From: Polyangiaceae bacterium | GTDB lineage: Bacteria > Myxococcota_A > Polyangia > Polyangiales > Polyangiaceae | Reading direction: 5' to 3' | Assembly: GCA_041389725.1 (NCBI GenBank) | Contig: JAWKRG010000006.1 | Location: forward strand, 372,001 to 436,000 | Length of the DNA: 64,000 bases | Shown here: piece by piece, positions 16,826 to 25,989 of the stretch | How the letters are laid out: each line of letters starts with the position of its first letter | Numbering within the stretch: the first letter of the stretch is position 1 | Notes under the pieces: model-generated | The model's database searches: none | The model's input: the letters and a program-made list of their open reading frames with translations, nothing else | What the model was told of the DNA's origin: nothing | Made by a program: the position numbers and the translations under genes

Positions 16826-18543
16826 CATTGCGCCGCAAACACGAAGGGCACGTTGACGGTGGTCGTCCCGGAAGACGCCGGGAACTGCCAACCGCGCACA
16901 CGTCCCTGAATGCAGCTAGCCAAGCCACGATAGCCCTTGGGGTCGCCGCTGGTCGTGACGTTCTGCACCGAACCGCTAGGCGACACCGTGATCGTCACGT
17001 TGACGCGTGCCGAGCTGGGCGCGTCCTTGGCGCGCGTGTCGAGGGCGGGCTGCCAACAGCTGCGCTTCACGCTGCTGGTGTAGCGGCTGACCGTCTTCTG
17101 AATCGAAGCCGAATCGAGCGCCTCTTTCGCGCCGCCCGCCGCGCCGCCACCGGGGCCGCCAGCGGGACCGGGGCCGTCTACGCCACCTAGCCCCTTCAGG
17201 TTCAGGCCCTTCTCCGCGGGCTTCTCCGTTGTGGGCCCTGGCCCCTTGGCAACCGGGCCCGTCCCTCGCGGCGTCTTCGCCGCGGCGCCCGCGTCGTCGA
17301 CTTCACTCTCGGGCGTGCCCGGCGTCTCGCCGGGATTGGCGGCCGCGGATGGATTCGCACCAGGCTTCTCGACCTCGACGTACTTGATCACCGTCTCGCC
17401 GGGGCCCTTGTCGAAGACCACGAAGCCGACGCCGAGACCAAATATCAGTGCGACCGCAACGGCGATCCACGCCAGCATCGGCGTGCCGCTGCGCTTGGGA
17501 ATGACGCTCTCGTCGATGTCCACGGGAGGCGCCTGCGGTGCCGCGTAGGGTGTCGAGAGCGTCGTGGCGAGCCCCGCGGCGGGCGCTGCCGCAGCAGCCG
17601 GCGCAGCGAAAGGATCGCCGAGATCCGACGGCCCAGGCGCGGGCGCGGGCTGTCGGAAGGGATCATACACCTCGGGCTGAGAGGGGATCGGCGCAGGCGG
17701 AGGTTGCGATGACGTCCAGGGCGGGCTCAAGGGCGTCAAGGACGCACGGGCGCTCGACACGCCTTCTTCCACGATTGCCACGAGCTCCGGGAAGGTGCGC
17801 AGGGGCATCCACTCTTCGAAGCCGTCGCGCCAAACGAGTGAATCCAAGGTGATCGCGCCGGAAGATGCCTTGCTGCGCAGCTCGCTCAGCCGGATCGGTC
17901 CGACCGGCACGCCGTTGATGCCCACGTACCACTCGTCGGCGGGCGTCGAGAGCGTCGAGAGCGGAGCCGACTCCGCCGCACCGAGGGACTGCGAGAACAC
18001 TCCGGCCAGGCCGCCCACGGGGGCGACTACGGTGTGCTCATCTTCATCGTAGAACGGATCTTCCGTCGGCGGCGCGTAGGCCAGCGCGGCAGCTGCGCCG
18101 TTGCCGTTCGTCTTGCGCGGGGGTGGGTGCGCTTGCGGCGGATGCGCGTGCGGCGCGGGCGCCTGCGCATGAGGGGCGGGAGACAGAATGGCTCCGGTCG
18201 AGGGAGCCGTCGGCCGCGGTGGTGGGGTACGCTCCGCGATCGGTCGCGGGGCCGCGGGAATGGGTGCCGTGCCTACCGCGGGTCGACGCGGCGGCGGACG
18301 CGGTGGTGGCGCGGCGGCGGGTGCACCAGCACCTGGTTCACGCCATGCGCCGCGAGACGAACTCGGCGGCGGCGGTCGGTCCGAAAGCCCGTCGAGCTTT
18401 CTCGACACACTGCCCTCGGTCACCGCCTTGGAAATGCTGATCATGTGCCCGCACTTGCGACACTTCATCCGCACCGATCGCCCGGCGACCTTCTCGTCGG
18501 CGATCTGGTACTTCGCCTTGCAACTGGGGCAGAGGAACTTCAT
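16825..18543 (-). CDS. AgmX/GltJ-like gliding motility protein (zinc ribbon, GYF, TM, TonB-type C-terminus)
   Basis: About 572 residues. Order: MJ0042-type zinc ribbon (FLCPSCKAKYQI…CRKCGHMI, residues 4-34), long Pro/Ala linker (60-150), GYF_2-like domain (WYVGINGVPVGPIRLSELRS … DGFEEWMPL, about 208-250), linker, TM segment (MLAWIAVAVALIFGLGVGFV, about 360-380) and a periplasmic C-terminal TonB/AgmX domain (YTSSVKRSCWQPALD…SGSVQNVTTSG…FPASSGTTTVNVPFVF). This is the architecture of Myxococcus GltJ (AgmX), which links the cytoplasmic polarity regulators MglA/MglB to the gliding machine. Polyangia have several paralogues, so I do not assign the symbol. Confidence 0.85.
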   Translation of the reverse strand: MKFLCPSCKAKYQIADEKVAGRSVRMKCRKCGHMISISKAVTEGSVSRKLDGLSDRPPPPSSSRGAWREPGAGAPAAAPPPRPPPRRPAVGTAPIPAAPRPIAERTPPPRPTAPSTGAILSPAPHAQAPAPHAHPPQAHPPPRKTNGNGAAAALAYAPPTEDPFYDEDEHTVVAPVGGLAGVFSQSLGAAESAPLSTLSTPADEWYVGINGVPVGPIRLSELRSKASSGAITLDSLVWRDGFEEWMPLRTFPELVAIVEEGVSSARASLTPLSPPWTSSQPPPAPIPSQPEVYDPFRQPAPAPGPSDLGDPFAAPAAAAAPAAGLATTLSTPYAAPQAPPVDIDESVIPKRSGTPMLAWIAVAVALIFGLGVGFVVFDKGPGETVIKYVEVEKPGANPSAAANPGETPGTPESEVDDAGAAAKTPRGTGPVAKGPGPTTEKPAEKGLNLKGLGGVDGPGPAGGPGGGAAGGAKEALDSASIQKTVSRYTSSVKRSCWQPALDTRAKDAPSSARVNVTITVSPSGSVQNVTTSGDPKGYRGLASCIQGRVRGWQFPASSGTTTVNVPFVFAAQ

Positions 18544-18697
18544 TCAGCAGTGGGGCGATCGGTGGTCCGCGGACAGGATAGCGCGCAGACCCCCCAGGCG
18601 CGAAAGCGTAAGTTTCCGGCGGGCCCAATTCCCCGCTCTGCGCGGGTTTTTGCCCCATTCGGAGCCCCACGGGGCTGCCCCGAGACCGCCTCCGTCG

Positions 18698-20194
18698 TCA
18701 CAGCAGATTCAGCAAATGTTGCTTGATCGACGCCCGCGTGGGCTCGTCCGGGGCGATGGCCAGGGCTCGCTCCCAGGTTTCGGTGGCTTTGTTCCTGAAG
18801 CCGGCCTTCTGATAGAGGATTGCCAGATTCTTCACAGCGGCAAAGTGACCCGCGTTGATCTCGACCGCGGTTTCCAGCTCGCTGATCGCTTCGTAGACCT
18901 TGCCTTGCTTGCCGTAGAGCAAGCCCAGGTGAAAGTGCAGGCGGTACGCCAGCGGGTCGATACGCACCCCGCGCTGGAGATACTCCACGGCCTCGTCGAC
19001 ACGCCCCGCCTTGTACGCGCGCACCCCAGCCTCCAACACCCGCTCCACTTCCGCGCTGGCGTCGACGGGCGCGCTACTCACCGGCGCCGCATCCGAGTTC
19101 AGCGACGTCTCCACCGCCGCGATCACGTCGGCGATACGGAAGGGTTTCTCGATGAAGTGATCCACGCCGCAGCTCTGCTTCAAGTCCTCGGCGTAGCGCC
19201 ACCCGCGGTAGACTGCGCTGACCATGATGATGGGGATACGTCCGTAGCGTGCGCTGCCCTTGATGCGGCGTGCGATCTCGAATCCATGCACTTCCGGCAG
19301 CATGGCGTCCAAGATGATCAAGTCCGGGCGATGCTCCTTGACCAAGCGCAAGGCGAGCAATCCTCGGTCCGCTTCCAGCACGCGATACCCGCGCGTGGCC
19401 AGCAAGCGCTTGAGCATCTTGCGGATGTCCGCCTCGTCGTCGACGATGAGCACCGTTTTTCCGTCCGGCGCGCCGTCGCCGCCCAACAGATGCTCGGGCA
19501 ACTCTGCCACCACGGATAGCTCGCGCGACATGTCGCCGAACTCGTCGTCCTCGATTTCGTCGTTGCGCGAGATTCGCCCCACGGCATCATCGACCACGAC
19601 GCCGGGAGCGGAGAGTGGCGCTTCCCCGCCCGTCGCCAGGGAGTCGGGAGGAATCGATGGCGCGCCCAGGTCAGCCGCGCCGAGCAGCTGACCCTCGCGA
19701 TCGATCCCGATCCGCTCCAGCACCTCCGTTGGACACGCGGGCCCCACGTAGTACGCCTGGCCCTCCATCTTGCGCGTGTAGGCTTCCTGAATCACGCGCG
19801 CCATCACGCCCTCGAGGGAGACGTAGGGATACACCTTCTTCCCCGTGACGAACTCCAACTCGTCCAAGACCTTTTTCTCGCGGGGATTCGCCATCGCGAC
19901 GAAAAGCCGATCGTCCCGTACCAGCACCGGTAGGATCAGGTGCTTTTCGGCGATCTCTCGCGGCAACAAGTCCAGATCTTCGAGGCGCAAGCAGATCTGG
20001 GCGAGATCGATCCCGGGAATACCATGCTGCTCGCTGAGCGCCTTGAGCGCCTCGGTGTCCGTGATCGTCCCCGACTCCGCCAGGCGCGAGGCAAGGCGCC
20101 CACCTCCCTGATTCAGGGCCTGCTCCAATTGCTCCGGCGTGACAGCGCGTTGAGCCAGCAGGATTCTGCCGATCTGCTTTCTGCTTTGGCTCAT
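18698..20194 (-). CDS. GspE N-domain / response-regulator receiver / TPR hybrid protein
   Basis: About 498 residues from ATG 20194 (an ATG at 20206 is also possible). It opens with a type II secretion GspE/MshE N-terminal domain pair (RKQIGRILLAQRAVTPEQLE … IPGIDLAQICLRLEDLDLLP … LILPVLVRDDRLFVAMANPR); MshEN domains of this type bind c-di-GMP in some proteins. A CheY-like receiver follows (KTVLIVDDEADIRKML, DLIILDAMLPEVHG with the phospho-Asp, MVSAVYRG, FIEKPF). It ends in TPR repeats (about 390-498). There is no ATPase or output domain, so it probably acts by protein contact. It is divergent from the NtrC-type regulator, 107 bp apart. Confidence 0.85.
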   Translation of the reverse strand: MSQSRKQIGRILLAQRAVTPEQLEQALNQGGGRLASRLAESGTITDTEALKALSEQHGIPGIDLAQICLRLEDLDLLPREIAEKHLILPVLVRDDRLFVAMANPREKKVLDELEFVTGKKVYPYVSLEGVMARVIQEAYTRKMEGQAYYVGPACPTEVLERIGIDREGQLLGAADLGAPSIPPDSLATGGEAPLSAPGVVVDDAVGRISRNDEIEDDEFGDMSRELSVVAELPEHLLGGDGAPDGKTVLIVDDEADIRKMLKRLLATRGYRVLEADRGLLALRLVKEHRPDLIILDAMLPEVHGFEIARRIKGSARYGRIPIIMVSAVYRGWRYAEDLKQSCGVDHFIEKPFRIADVIAAVETSLNSDAAPVSSAPVDASAEVERVLEAGVRAYKAGRVDEAVEYLQRGVRIDPLAYRLHFHLGLLYGKQGKVYEAISELETAVEINAGHFAAVKNLAILYQKAGFRNKATETWERALAIAPDEPTRASIKQHLLNLL

Positions 20195-20301
20195 GGACGA
20201 CCGCATTCTATGCCACGGCGGGCAGGCCGTGGCCCCGAAATTCGCCAGCGTTCACACGAGTTCCGATTCCCATCTGGAAGCGGCGGCGGGAAGGAACTAC
20301 C

Positions 20302-21738
20302 TTGACCGAGCTGCAAGGGAAAGCCGTGCCGAACAAGACCGAAGACCCTCGAGCCGCAGGCCGCACCAGCCAGGCAGCGCCGAGCCCTGCGGGCAAAATC
20401 CTGGTCGTGGACGACCAGCGCAACATGCGCACGACCTTGGCCATGATGTTGCGTGGTGGCGGCTTCGACGTCGATGAAGCTGCCGATGGCACCCAGGGGC
20501 GCGAGCTCGGGACGACGGGGGCCTACGACGTGGTCATCACCGACCTGCGCATGGGCGAGCACGACGGCATCGACGTCTTGCGCGCGGTGAAAGAGGCCCA
20601 GCCGATGACCGAGGTCATCGTGATGACCGCCTACGGCACCATCGAAAGCGCGGTAGAGGCCATGCGCTTCGGCGCTTTCGACTACATCCAGAAGCCCTTC
20701 ACGGAGCAGGAGCTGATCGTGAAGGTGACCAAGGCGATCGAGAGTCGGCGCCTGCAAGGGCAGATGCGGCTCTTCGCCCAAGAGTTCAAGGAGCGCTACC
20801 ACTTCGAGAACATCGTCGGCCGCTCCCAAGCGGTGCAAGACGTGTTGACGCGCGTCAGCAAGATCGCCGCCACCGACGCCATCGTGCTCATCACCGGAGA
20901 GAGCGGCACGGGCAAGGAGTTGATCGCACGCGCCGTGCACGCCAACAGCAAACGCGCGGATCGCCCCTTCGTCACCGTCAACTGCGCGGCGATCACGGAG
21001 ACCCTGCTCGAGAGTGAGCTCTTCGGCCACGCCCGAGGCGCCTTCTCTGGCGCCGTGTCCGCGCGCAAAGGGCTGTTCGAGGAGGCCGACGGCGGAACCT
21101 TCTTTTTCGACGAGATCGCCGAAACCACACCTTCCTTTCAGGCCAAGCTGCTGCGCGCCATTCAAGAGGGCGAGGTCCGACGGGTCGGAGAGAACAAGTC
21201 GCTGAAGGTCGACATTCGCGTCGTGGCTGCCACCAATGTCGACCTCGCGCGAGCGGTGGAGGAGCGGAGCTTTCGCCAGGACCTGTATTACCGACTGAAC
21301 GTCGCACGCTTCCACTTGCCGCCGCTGCGCGAGCGCCGGGAGGACATCCCCCTGCTGGTCGACTTCTTCCTGGAGAAGTACGGGCGCAAGATGAAGGTGC
21401 GGGCAGAGCTAGGGGACGGCGTCATCGACCGCCTACTCACCTACGACTACCCGGGGAACGTCCGCGAACTGGAGAACATGGTGGAGCAGGCCGTGGCGCT
21501 GGCGGCAGGTGCCCCCATCACCGTCGACGACATCTTGCCCCAGGCACCGCGTCAGCCCGCTCCAGGGGCGGAGCGCACTCTGGCGGACATCGTGGACGAA
21601 GCGGAACGCGTCGCGGTGCTGGACGCGCTGCGCGCCCACGATGGCAGCCGCGAGCGCGCGGCCGAAGCCCTGAACATCAGCCCGACCACTTTGTGGCGCA
21701 AGATGACTCGCCTCGGCATCACCTACGAGGATCGCTGA
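20302..21738 (+). CDS. NtrC-family sigma-54-dependent response regulator
   Basis: About 478 residues from TTG 20302, preceded by AAGGAA. A receiver (ILVVDDQRNMRTTLAMML; ITDLRMGEHDG with the phospho-Asp; QKPF) is followed by the AAA+ domain with Walker A GESGTGKE, the sigma-54 contact loop GAFSGA (246-251, a natural variant of GAFTGA) and Walker B GGTFFFDE. It ends with a Fis-type helix-turn-helix (DGSRERAAEALNISPTTLWR). It should activate sigma-54 promoters after phosphorylation. No histidine kinase is adjacent. Three bases separate it from the peptidase gene, so it probably heads that operon. Confidence 0.93.
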   Translation: MTELQGKAVPNKTEDPRAAGRTSQAAPSPAGKILVVDDQRNMRTTLAMMLRGGGFDVDEAADGTQGRELGTTGAYDVVITDLRMGEHDGIDVLRAVKEAQPMTEVIVMTAYGTIESAVEAMRFGAFDYIQKPFTEQELIVKVTKAIESRRLQGQMRLFAQEFKERYHFENIVGRSQAVQDVLTRVSKIAATDAIVLITGESGTGKELIARAVHANSKRADRPFVTVNCAAITETLLESELFGHARGAFSGAVSARKGLFEEADGGTFFFDEIAETTPSFQAKLLRAIQEGEVRRVGENKSLKVDIRVVAATNVDLARAVEERSFRQDLYYRLNVARFHLPPLRERREDIPLLVDFFLEKYGRKMKVRAELGDGVIDRLLTYDYPGNVRELENMVEQAVALAAGAPITVDDILPQAPRQPAPGAERTLADIVDEAERVAVLDALRAHDGSRERAAEALNISPTTLWRKMTRLGITYEDR

Positions 21739-21741
21739 GGA

Positions 21742-22785
21742 ATGCCTGCCCGGTCCGGCCCAAAGACGGGGCGCCAGCCGAGCTGGGTTCGCCTCAACGA
21801 CGACGAACTGTTGAAACTGCGCTTTTGTGATCTGAAGCTCGACTTGAACGAGAGCCCGCTGTCAGAGCGCGTGCAGCGGTTGCACGACGAACTCGAGGCA
21901 CGTGGGATTCGCTTCAAACCACACTGTTGGCTCAGTAGTGAGTGGTTTTCGCCCGACGGGGTTCCGGGCGTCGCGATCCCCTTTTACCTCGCCCACCCGC
22001 GCCTCGCCGCCCTGGAAGAGCGGCAGATCCTGGACGTGGAAGGTGGCAATCCGCGCTGGTGCATGCAGCTGCTGCGACACGAAGCGGGGCACGCCCTCGA
22101 CACTGCCTTTCGCATCCATCGCAAGAAGAAGTGGCGGGACGTTTTCGGTTCTTACTCGGCGCCCTACTCCAAGTTCTATCAACCCAAGCCCTACAGCAAG
22201 AGCTACGTGCTGCATTTGGACATGTGGTATGCGCAAAGCCACCCGGCTGAGGATTGGGCCGAGACCTTCGCGGTGTGGCTGGATCCCGCGTCACGTTGGC
22301 GCAAACGCTATCGCGGCTGGCGTGCGTTCAAGAAGCTGCAGTACGTCGACGAGCTGATGCGCGAGCTGGCCGGGACCACCGCCCTCGTGCGCTGTCGTGA
22401 ACGCGTCGAGTCTCTCTCCACTCTCAAGACGACCCTGCGCGAACACTACGACCAGAAGAAGGCGCGCTACGGGCTGGAGCACCCCAGCTTCTACGACCGC
22501 GACCTGCGACGGCTGTTTCCGCCCGTGGAGGAAGGACAGCCGAGCCGTTCCGCCGCCGCCTTCCTGCGCAGAATCCGCCCCGAGCTGCGCCGGCGCATCG
22601 CCCGCTGGACGGGCGAGTATCAGTACACCATCGATCAGCTGTTCGGAGAGATGATCTACCGCTGCGAGGAGCTGGACATCCGGCACACGCGCGACGACGA
22701 CGAAGCCAAACAAGACGCACTGATGATGCTGACGGTGCAGACCATGAACTACCTCCACGCGGGGCACCACCGGCTGGCGCGATGA
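21742..22785 (+). CDS. Putative zinc-binding metallopeptidase (HEAGH type)
   Basis: About 347 residues. The zincin helix RHEAGHALD gives HExxH at H113-H117, and a downstream HPAEDWAETFAVWL segment supplies the likely third ligand (Glu/Asp in ExxE-like order). The pattern fits the putative zinc-binding peptidase family found beside ATP-grasp genes. There is no signal peptide, so it is cytoplasmic. The gene starts 3 bp after the NtrC-type regulator and its stop overlaps the ATP-grasp start (ATGA). The pair suggests synthesis and hydrolysis of a peptide-like bond, but the substrate is unknown. Confidence 0.8.
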   Translation: MPARSGPKTGRQPSWVRLNDDELLKLRFCDLKLDLNESPLSERVQRLHDELEARGIRFKPHCWLSSEWFSPDGVPGVAIPFYLAHPRLAALEERQILDVEGGNPRWCMQLLRHEAGHALDTAFRIHRKKKWRDVFGSYSAPYSKFYQPKPYSKSYVLHLDMWYAQSHPAEDWAETFAVWLDPASRWRKRYRGWRAFKKLQYVDELMRELAGTTALVRCRERVESLSTLKTTLREHYDQKKARYGLEHPSFYDRDLRRLFPPVEEGQPSRSAAAFLRRIRPELRRRIARWTGEYQYTIDQLFGEMIYRCEELDIRHTRDDDEAKQDALMMLTVQTMNYLHAGHHRLAR

Positions 22786-23819
22786 AGAAACTGCGCATCA
22801 TCGTCTTGATGCACGAGGACCTCGTGCCGCCGGAAACCGTCGATGGCTATACGGACAAGGAGATCAACGAGTGGGCCACCGAGTACGACGTGCTCGCGGG
22901 GCTCTCCAAGCTGGGGCACGACGTCTACTCCGTGGGAGTCGGCAGCGACCTGGGTGCCATTCGCGGGGCGTTCCGTGAGACCAACGCCCACGTCGCCTTC
23001 AATCTGCTCGTGCACTTTCATGGCGTGGCCGTCTACGACCAGCACGTGGTCAGCTACATGGAGCTGCTGAAGAAGCCCTACACCGGCTGCAACCCGCGAG
23101 GGCTGATGCTGGCGCGGGACAAGGCCCTGTCCAAGCGCCTGCTCGCGGCCCATCGCATTCGCGTGCCCAAGTTCCACGTCTTTCCTCGGGGGCGGCGGGG
23201 ACGCAAACCGAAGCACCTGGAGTATCCGCTGCTGGTCAAGAGCGTGAACGAGGAGGCCAGCCTCGGCATCTCTCAGGCTTCCTTGGTGCAGTCCGATGCG
23301 AAGCTGGCCGAGCGCGTCGAGTTCATGCAGGACACCTTCGGCGTGGACGTGATCGTCGAGGAGTTCATCGAGGGCCGAGAACTCTACGTTGGAGTGATGG
23401 GCAACCAGCGCCTGGTGACCTTCCCGGTGTGGGAAATGCCCTTCGACGAGCTACCCGAGGGCACGCCCCACATCGCCACCGCCAAAGTGAAGTTCGATCT
23501 GGACTACCAGAAGAAGTACCGCATCAAGACCCATCGCGCGGTCGGCCTCACTCCCGAGCAAGAATCGGAAATCGCCCGCGTCGCGAAGCGCTGCTACCGC
23601 GCTCTGTCTCTGTCGGGCTACGCACGAATGGATCTTCGCCTCGGCAACGACGGCAACATCTACCTGCTCGAGGCGAACCCCAACCCCGACTTGAAGTACG
23701 GCGAGGATTTCGCGGAAAGCGCGCACGACGCGGGCGTGAGCTACCCGCAGTTGCTGCAGCGCGTGGTTGGCCTGGGCGTGTCCTACCAGGCAGAGTGGAA
23801 GAAGAGCGAGGTCGTCTGA
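22782..23819 (+). CDS. ATP-grasp ligase, D-Ala-D-Ala-ligase-like
   Basis: About 345 residues. ATP-grasp features: substrate-loop region GCNPRGLMLARDKALSKRL, ATP Lys segment YPLLVKSVNEEASLGIS, the adenine/hinge strand VIVEEFIEGRELYVGVMGN, and Mg-binding MDLRLGNDGNIYLLEANPNP ending with the E/N pair. These enzymes use ATP to form an acyl-phosphate and then an amide. It is not Ddl: the N-terminal domain differs and no other cell-wall genes are nearby. Coupled to the zinc peptidase by a 4-bp overlap. A tailoring or tagging role on a peptide is plausible; the substrate is unknown. Confidence 0.85.
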   Translation: MKKLRIIVLMHEDLVPPETVDGYTDKEINEWATEYDVLAGLSKLGHDVYSVGVGSDLGAIRGAFRETNAHVAFNLLVHFHGVAVYDQHVVSYMELLKKPYTGCNPRGLMLARDKALSKRLLAAHRIRVPKFHVFPRGRRGRKPKHLEYPLLVKSVNEEASLGISQASLVQSDAKLAERVEFMQDTFGVDVIVEEFIEGRELYVGVMGNQRLVTFPVWEMPFDELPEGTPHIATAKVKFDLDYQKKYRIKTHRAVGLTPEQESEIARVAKRCYRALSLSGYARMDLRLGNDGNIYLLEANPNPDLKYGEDFAESAHDAGVSYPQLLQRVVGLGVSYQAEWKKSEVV

Positions 23820-23829
23820 GTCCGAGCGC

Positions 23830-24879
23830 ATGCAGACCGCGGCCCTCGACTACGCTCTGCCCCCGGAGCTCATAGCGCAACATCCGCCCGACGAGCGCGA
23901 TGCGGGGAGGCTACTGTGCCTGGAGGGGGACGCCCTGGCGCACCGCGCGGTGGCGGAGTGGCCCCTGCTCTTGCCGCAAGGCGCGCTGGTGGTGCTCAAC
24001 GATACGCGCGTGCTCCGCGCGAGATTGATCGGCAACCGACCGAGCGGCGGTCGCGTGGAGGTGCTGCTCGTGCGTGAGCTTTCGCGGCAGGGCGCAGCAG
24101 CGACGTGGGCAGCCATGGCCCGTCCCTTGAAGCGGCTTCGCGCCGGAGACGAGTTGCAGTTCGGCGTCCTCTCCGCGACCGTCCTGGAGCGCTTGGACGC
24201 CCACCACCTCGCGCTGCGCTTGGAAACCTCGGCGCCAAACCTCGAAGCGGCGCTGGAGCAAGTTGGCCACGTGCCACTGCCGCCCTACATGACACGAGCG
24301 GACGAGCCCGCAGACCGCGAGCGCTACCAGACGGTGTTCGCCAAGCACTCGGGTTCCGTCGCCGCGCCGACGGCCGGTCTGCACTTGAGTCAGCGCCTCC
24401 TGGCCCGGTTGCCGGCGCGCGGCATAGCCACCGCGCAGGTGACACTCCACGTCGGGCCAGGCACCTTTCGTCCCGTGGATACGGACGACCTCGACTCCCA
24501 CCCCATGCACGAGGAGCGCTATCACATCGGCCAGGACGTCGCCGACGCCATTGCCGACGCCCGCGCGCGTGGAGCACCGGTGATCGCAGTCGGCACCACG
24601 GTGGTGCGCGCCCTCGAATCTGGAGCGGCGCCCGAACTTCCTGGGGGACTGCGAGTGGGCGGCGGCACGACGCGTCTGTTGATTCAACCCGGCTATCGCT
24701 TTCGCGTGGTCGACGGCCTGCTCACCAACTTCCACATGCCCCGGAGCACCCTCTTGGCGTTGGTCGCCGCCTTCGCTGGCCTCGAGCGCGTACTCGCCGC
24801 CTACCGTGCCGCCGTCGAAGCGCGCTATCGCTTTCTATCCTACGGCGACGCCATGTGGATCCCGGAGCGATCGTCATGA
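23830..24879 (+). CDS. queA: S-adenosylmethionine:tRNA ribosyltransferase-isomerase
   Basis: 349 residues from ATG 23830. QueA moves the ribosyl group of SAM to preQ1 in tRNA to give epoxyqueuosine. Family motifs: LDYALPPELIAQHPPDERDA at the N-terminus, LVVLNDTRVLRARL, the YQTVFAKHSGSVAAPTAGLH signature, VTLHVGPGTFRPV and LLTNFHMPRSTLLALVAAF. Length is normal. Its stop overlaps the tgt start, so the two queuosine enzymes are made together. Confidence 0.97.
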   Translation: MQTAALDYALPPELIAQHPPDERDAGRLLCLEGDALAHRAVAEWPLLLPQGALVVLNDTRVLRARLIGNRPSGGRVEVLLVRELSRQGAAATWAAMARPLKRLRAGDELQFGVLSATVLERLDAHHLALRLETSAPNLEAALEQVGHVPLPPYMTRADEPADRERYQTVFAKHSGSVAAPTAGLHLSQRLLARLPARGIATAQVTLHVGPGTFRPVDTDDLDSHPMHEERYHIGQDVADAIADARARGAPVIAVGTTVVRALESGAAPELPGGLRVGGGTTRLLIQPGYRFRVVDGLLTNFHMPRSTLLALVAAFAGLERVLAAYRAAVEARYRFLSYGDAMWIPERSS

Positions 24880-25982
24880 TTCGCTTCGAGCTGCTGAAGA
24901 CCGACGGCCACGCACGGCGTGGGCTACTGCATACGAACCACGGCGTGCTGCCCACGCCGCTGTTCATGCCTGTCGGCACCGCCGCCTCGGTCAAGGCCCT
25001 GGACTCGGCCGACGTCGAGGCCACGGGCGCGCGCATGTTGATCATGAACACCTACCACCTCTGGCTACGCCCCGGACCCGAGGTCGTCCGGCTGCACGGA
25101 GGCTTGCACGGTTTTTCGCGCTGGCCCCACGCCATCGCCACGGATTCGGGTGGGTTTCAGGCGTTCTCGCTGGCGGAACGCGTGAAGCTCAGCGAAGAGG
25201 GCTTCGAGTTCTCTTCGCACCTGGATGGCACTCGGCTGCACCTCAGCCCCGAGGTCAGCATGCAGGTGCAGGCGGCCCTCGGCTCGGACATTGCGATGCA
25301 GCTCGACGTCTGCCCACCCGGCCAGGCACCCGACGCGGAGATGGCGGAAGCCGTGTTGCGCACCACGCGCTGGGCAAAGCGTTGCCTTGCAGCGCGCGAT
25401 CCAGAGCAAGCGCTCTTCGGCATCATCCAGGGAGGCACGCACGTCGAGCGTCGCTTGGCTCACGCCCGCGAACTGTCCGCCTTGCCCTTCGACGGCCTGG
25501 CCCTAGGCGGCTTCAGCGTGGGCGAACCCAACGAGAGCATGCACGCCACCTTGCGCAAAGTCGCCCCGCTGCTGGATCCAGCGCGTCCCCACTACTTGAT
25601 GGGCGTCGGCACTCCTGCAGATCTGCTGCGGGCCATCGCCCAGGGCATCGACATCTTCGACTGCGTGATGCCCACACGCAACGCCCGAAATGGCCAGGTG
25701 TTCACGCCCGACGGCAAGATCGTGATCAAACACGCGAAGCATCGCTACGACCTCGCGCCCCTCGACGAGAGCTGCCCGTGTTCGACCTGTAGGAGTGGGC
25801 TCAGCCGCTCCTACCTACGACATCTATTCATCGCCGGCGAACTCAGCGCGTATCGTTATCTCTCGCTGCACAACCTGACGTTCTACGCGCGACTCGTGCA
25901 GCAAGCGCGTGAAGCCATCGAACTCGGTCGCTTCGCCGACTTCGCCCAGGACGCTTTGGCGAAAATGGCGCCTGCAACCTGA
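24876..25982 (+). CDS. tgt: Queuine tRNA-ribosyltransferase (guanine exchange)
   Basis: 368 residues from ATG 24876, overlapping the queA stop by ATGA. Tgt swaps G34 for preQ1 in GUN-anticodon tRNAs. The catalytic nucleophile region is in FDCVMPTRNARNGQVFT, the substrate-binding Asp in ATDSGGFQAFSL and GGFSVGE. The zinc site is present at the C-terminus (CPCSTC plus a distal His in LSLHNLTFY). The open frame begins much further upstream inside queA, but this ATG matches the family N-terminus (FELLKTDGHARRGLLHTNHG). Confidence 0.97.
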   Translation: MIRFELLKTDGHARRGLLHTNHGVLPTPLFMPVGTAASVKALDSADVEATGARMLIMNTYHLWLRPGPEVVRLHGGLHGFSRWPHAIATDSGGFQAFSLAERVKLSEEGFEFSSHLDGTRLHLSPEVSMQVQAALGSDIAMQLDVCPPGQAPDAEMAEAVLRTTRWAKRCLAARDPEQALFGIIQGGTHVERRLAHARELSALPFDGLALGGFSVGEPNESMHATLRKVAPLLDPARPHYLMGVGTPADLLRAIAQGIDIFDCVMPTRNARNGQVFTPDGKIVIKHAKHRYDLAPLDESCPCSTCRSGLSRSYLRHLFIAGELSAYRYLSLHNLTFYARLVQQAREAIELGRFADFAQDALAKMAPAT

Positions 25983-25989
25983 CCAGGCC

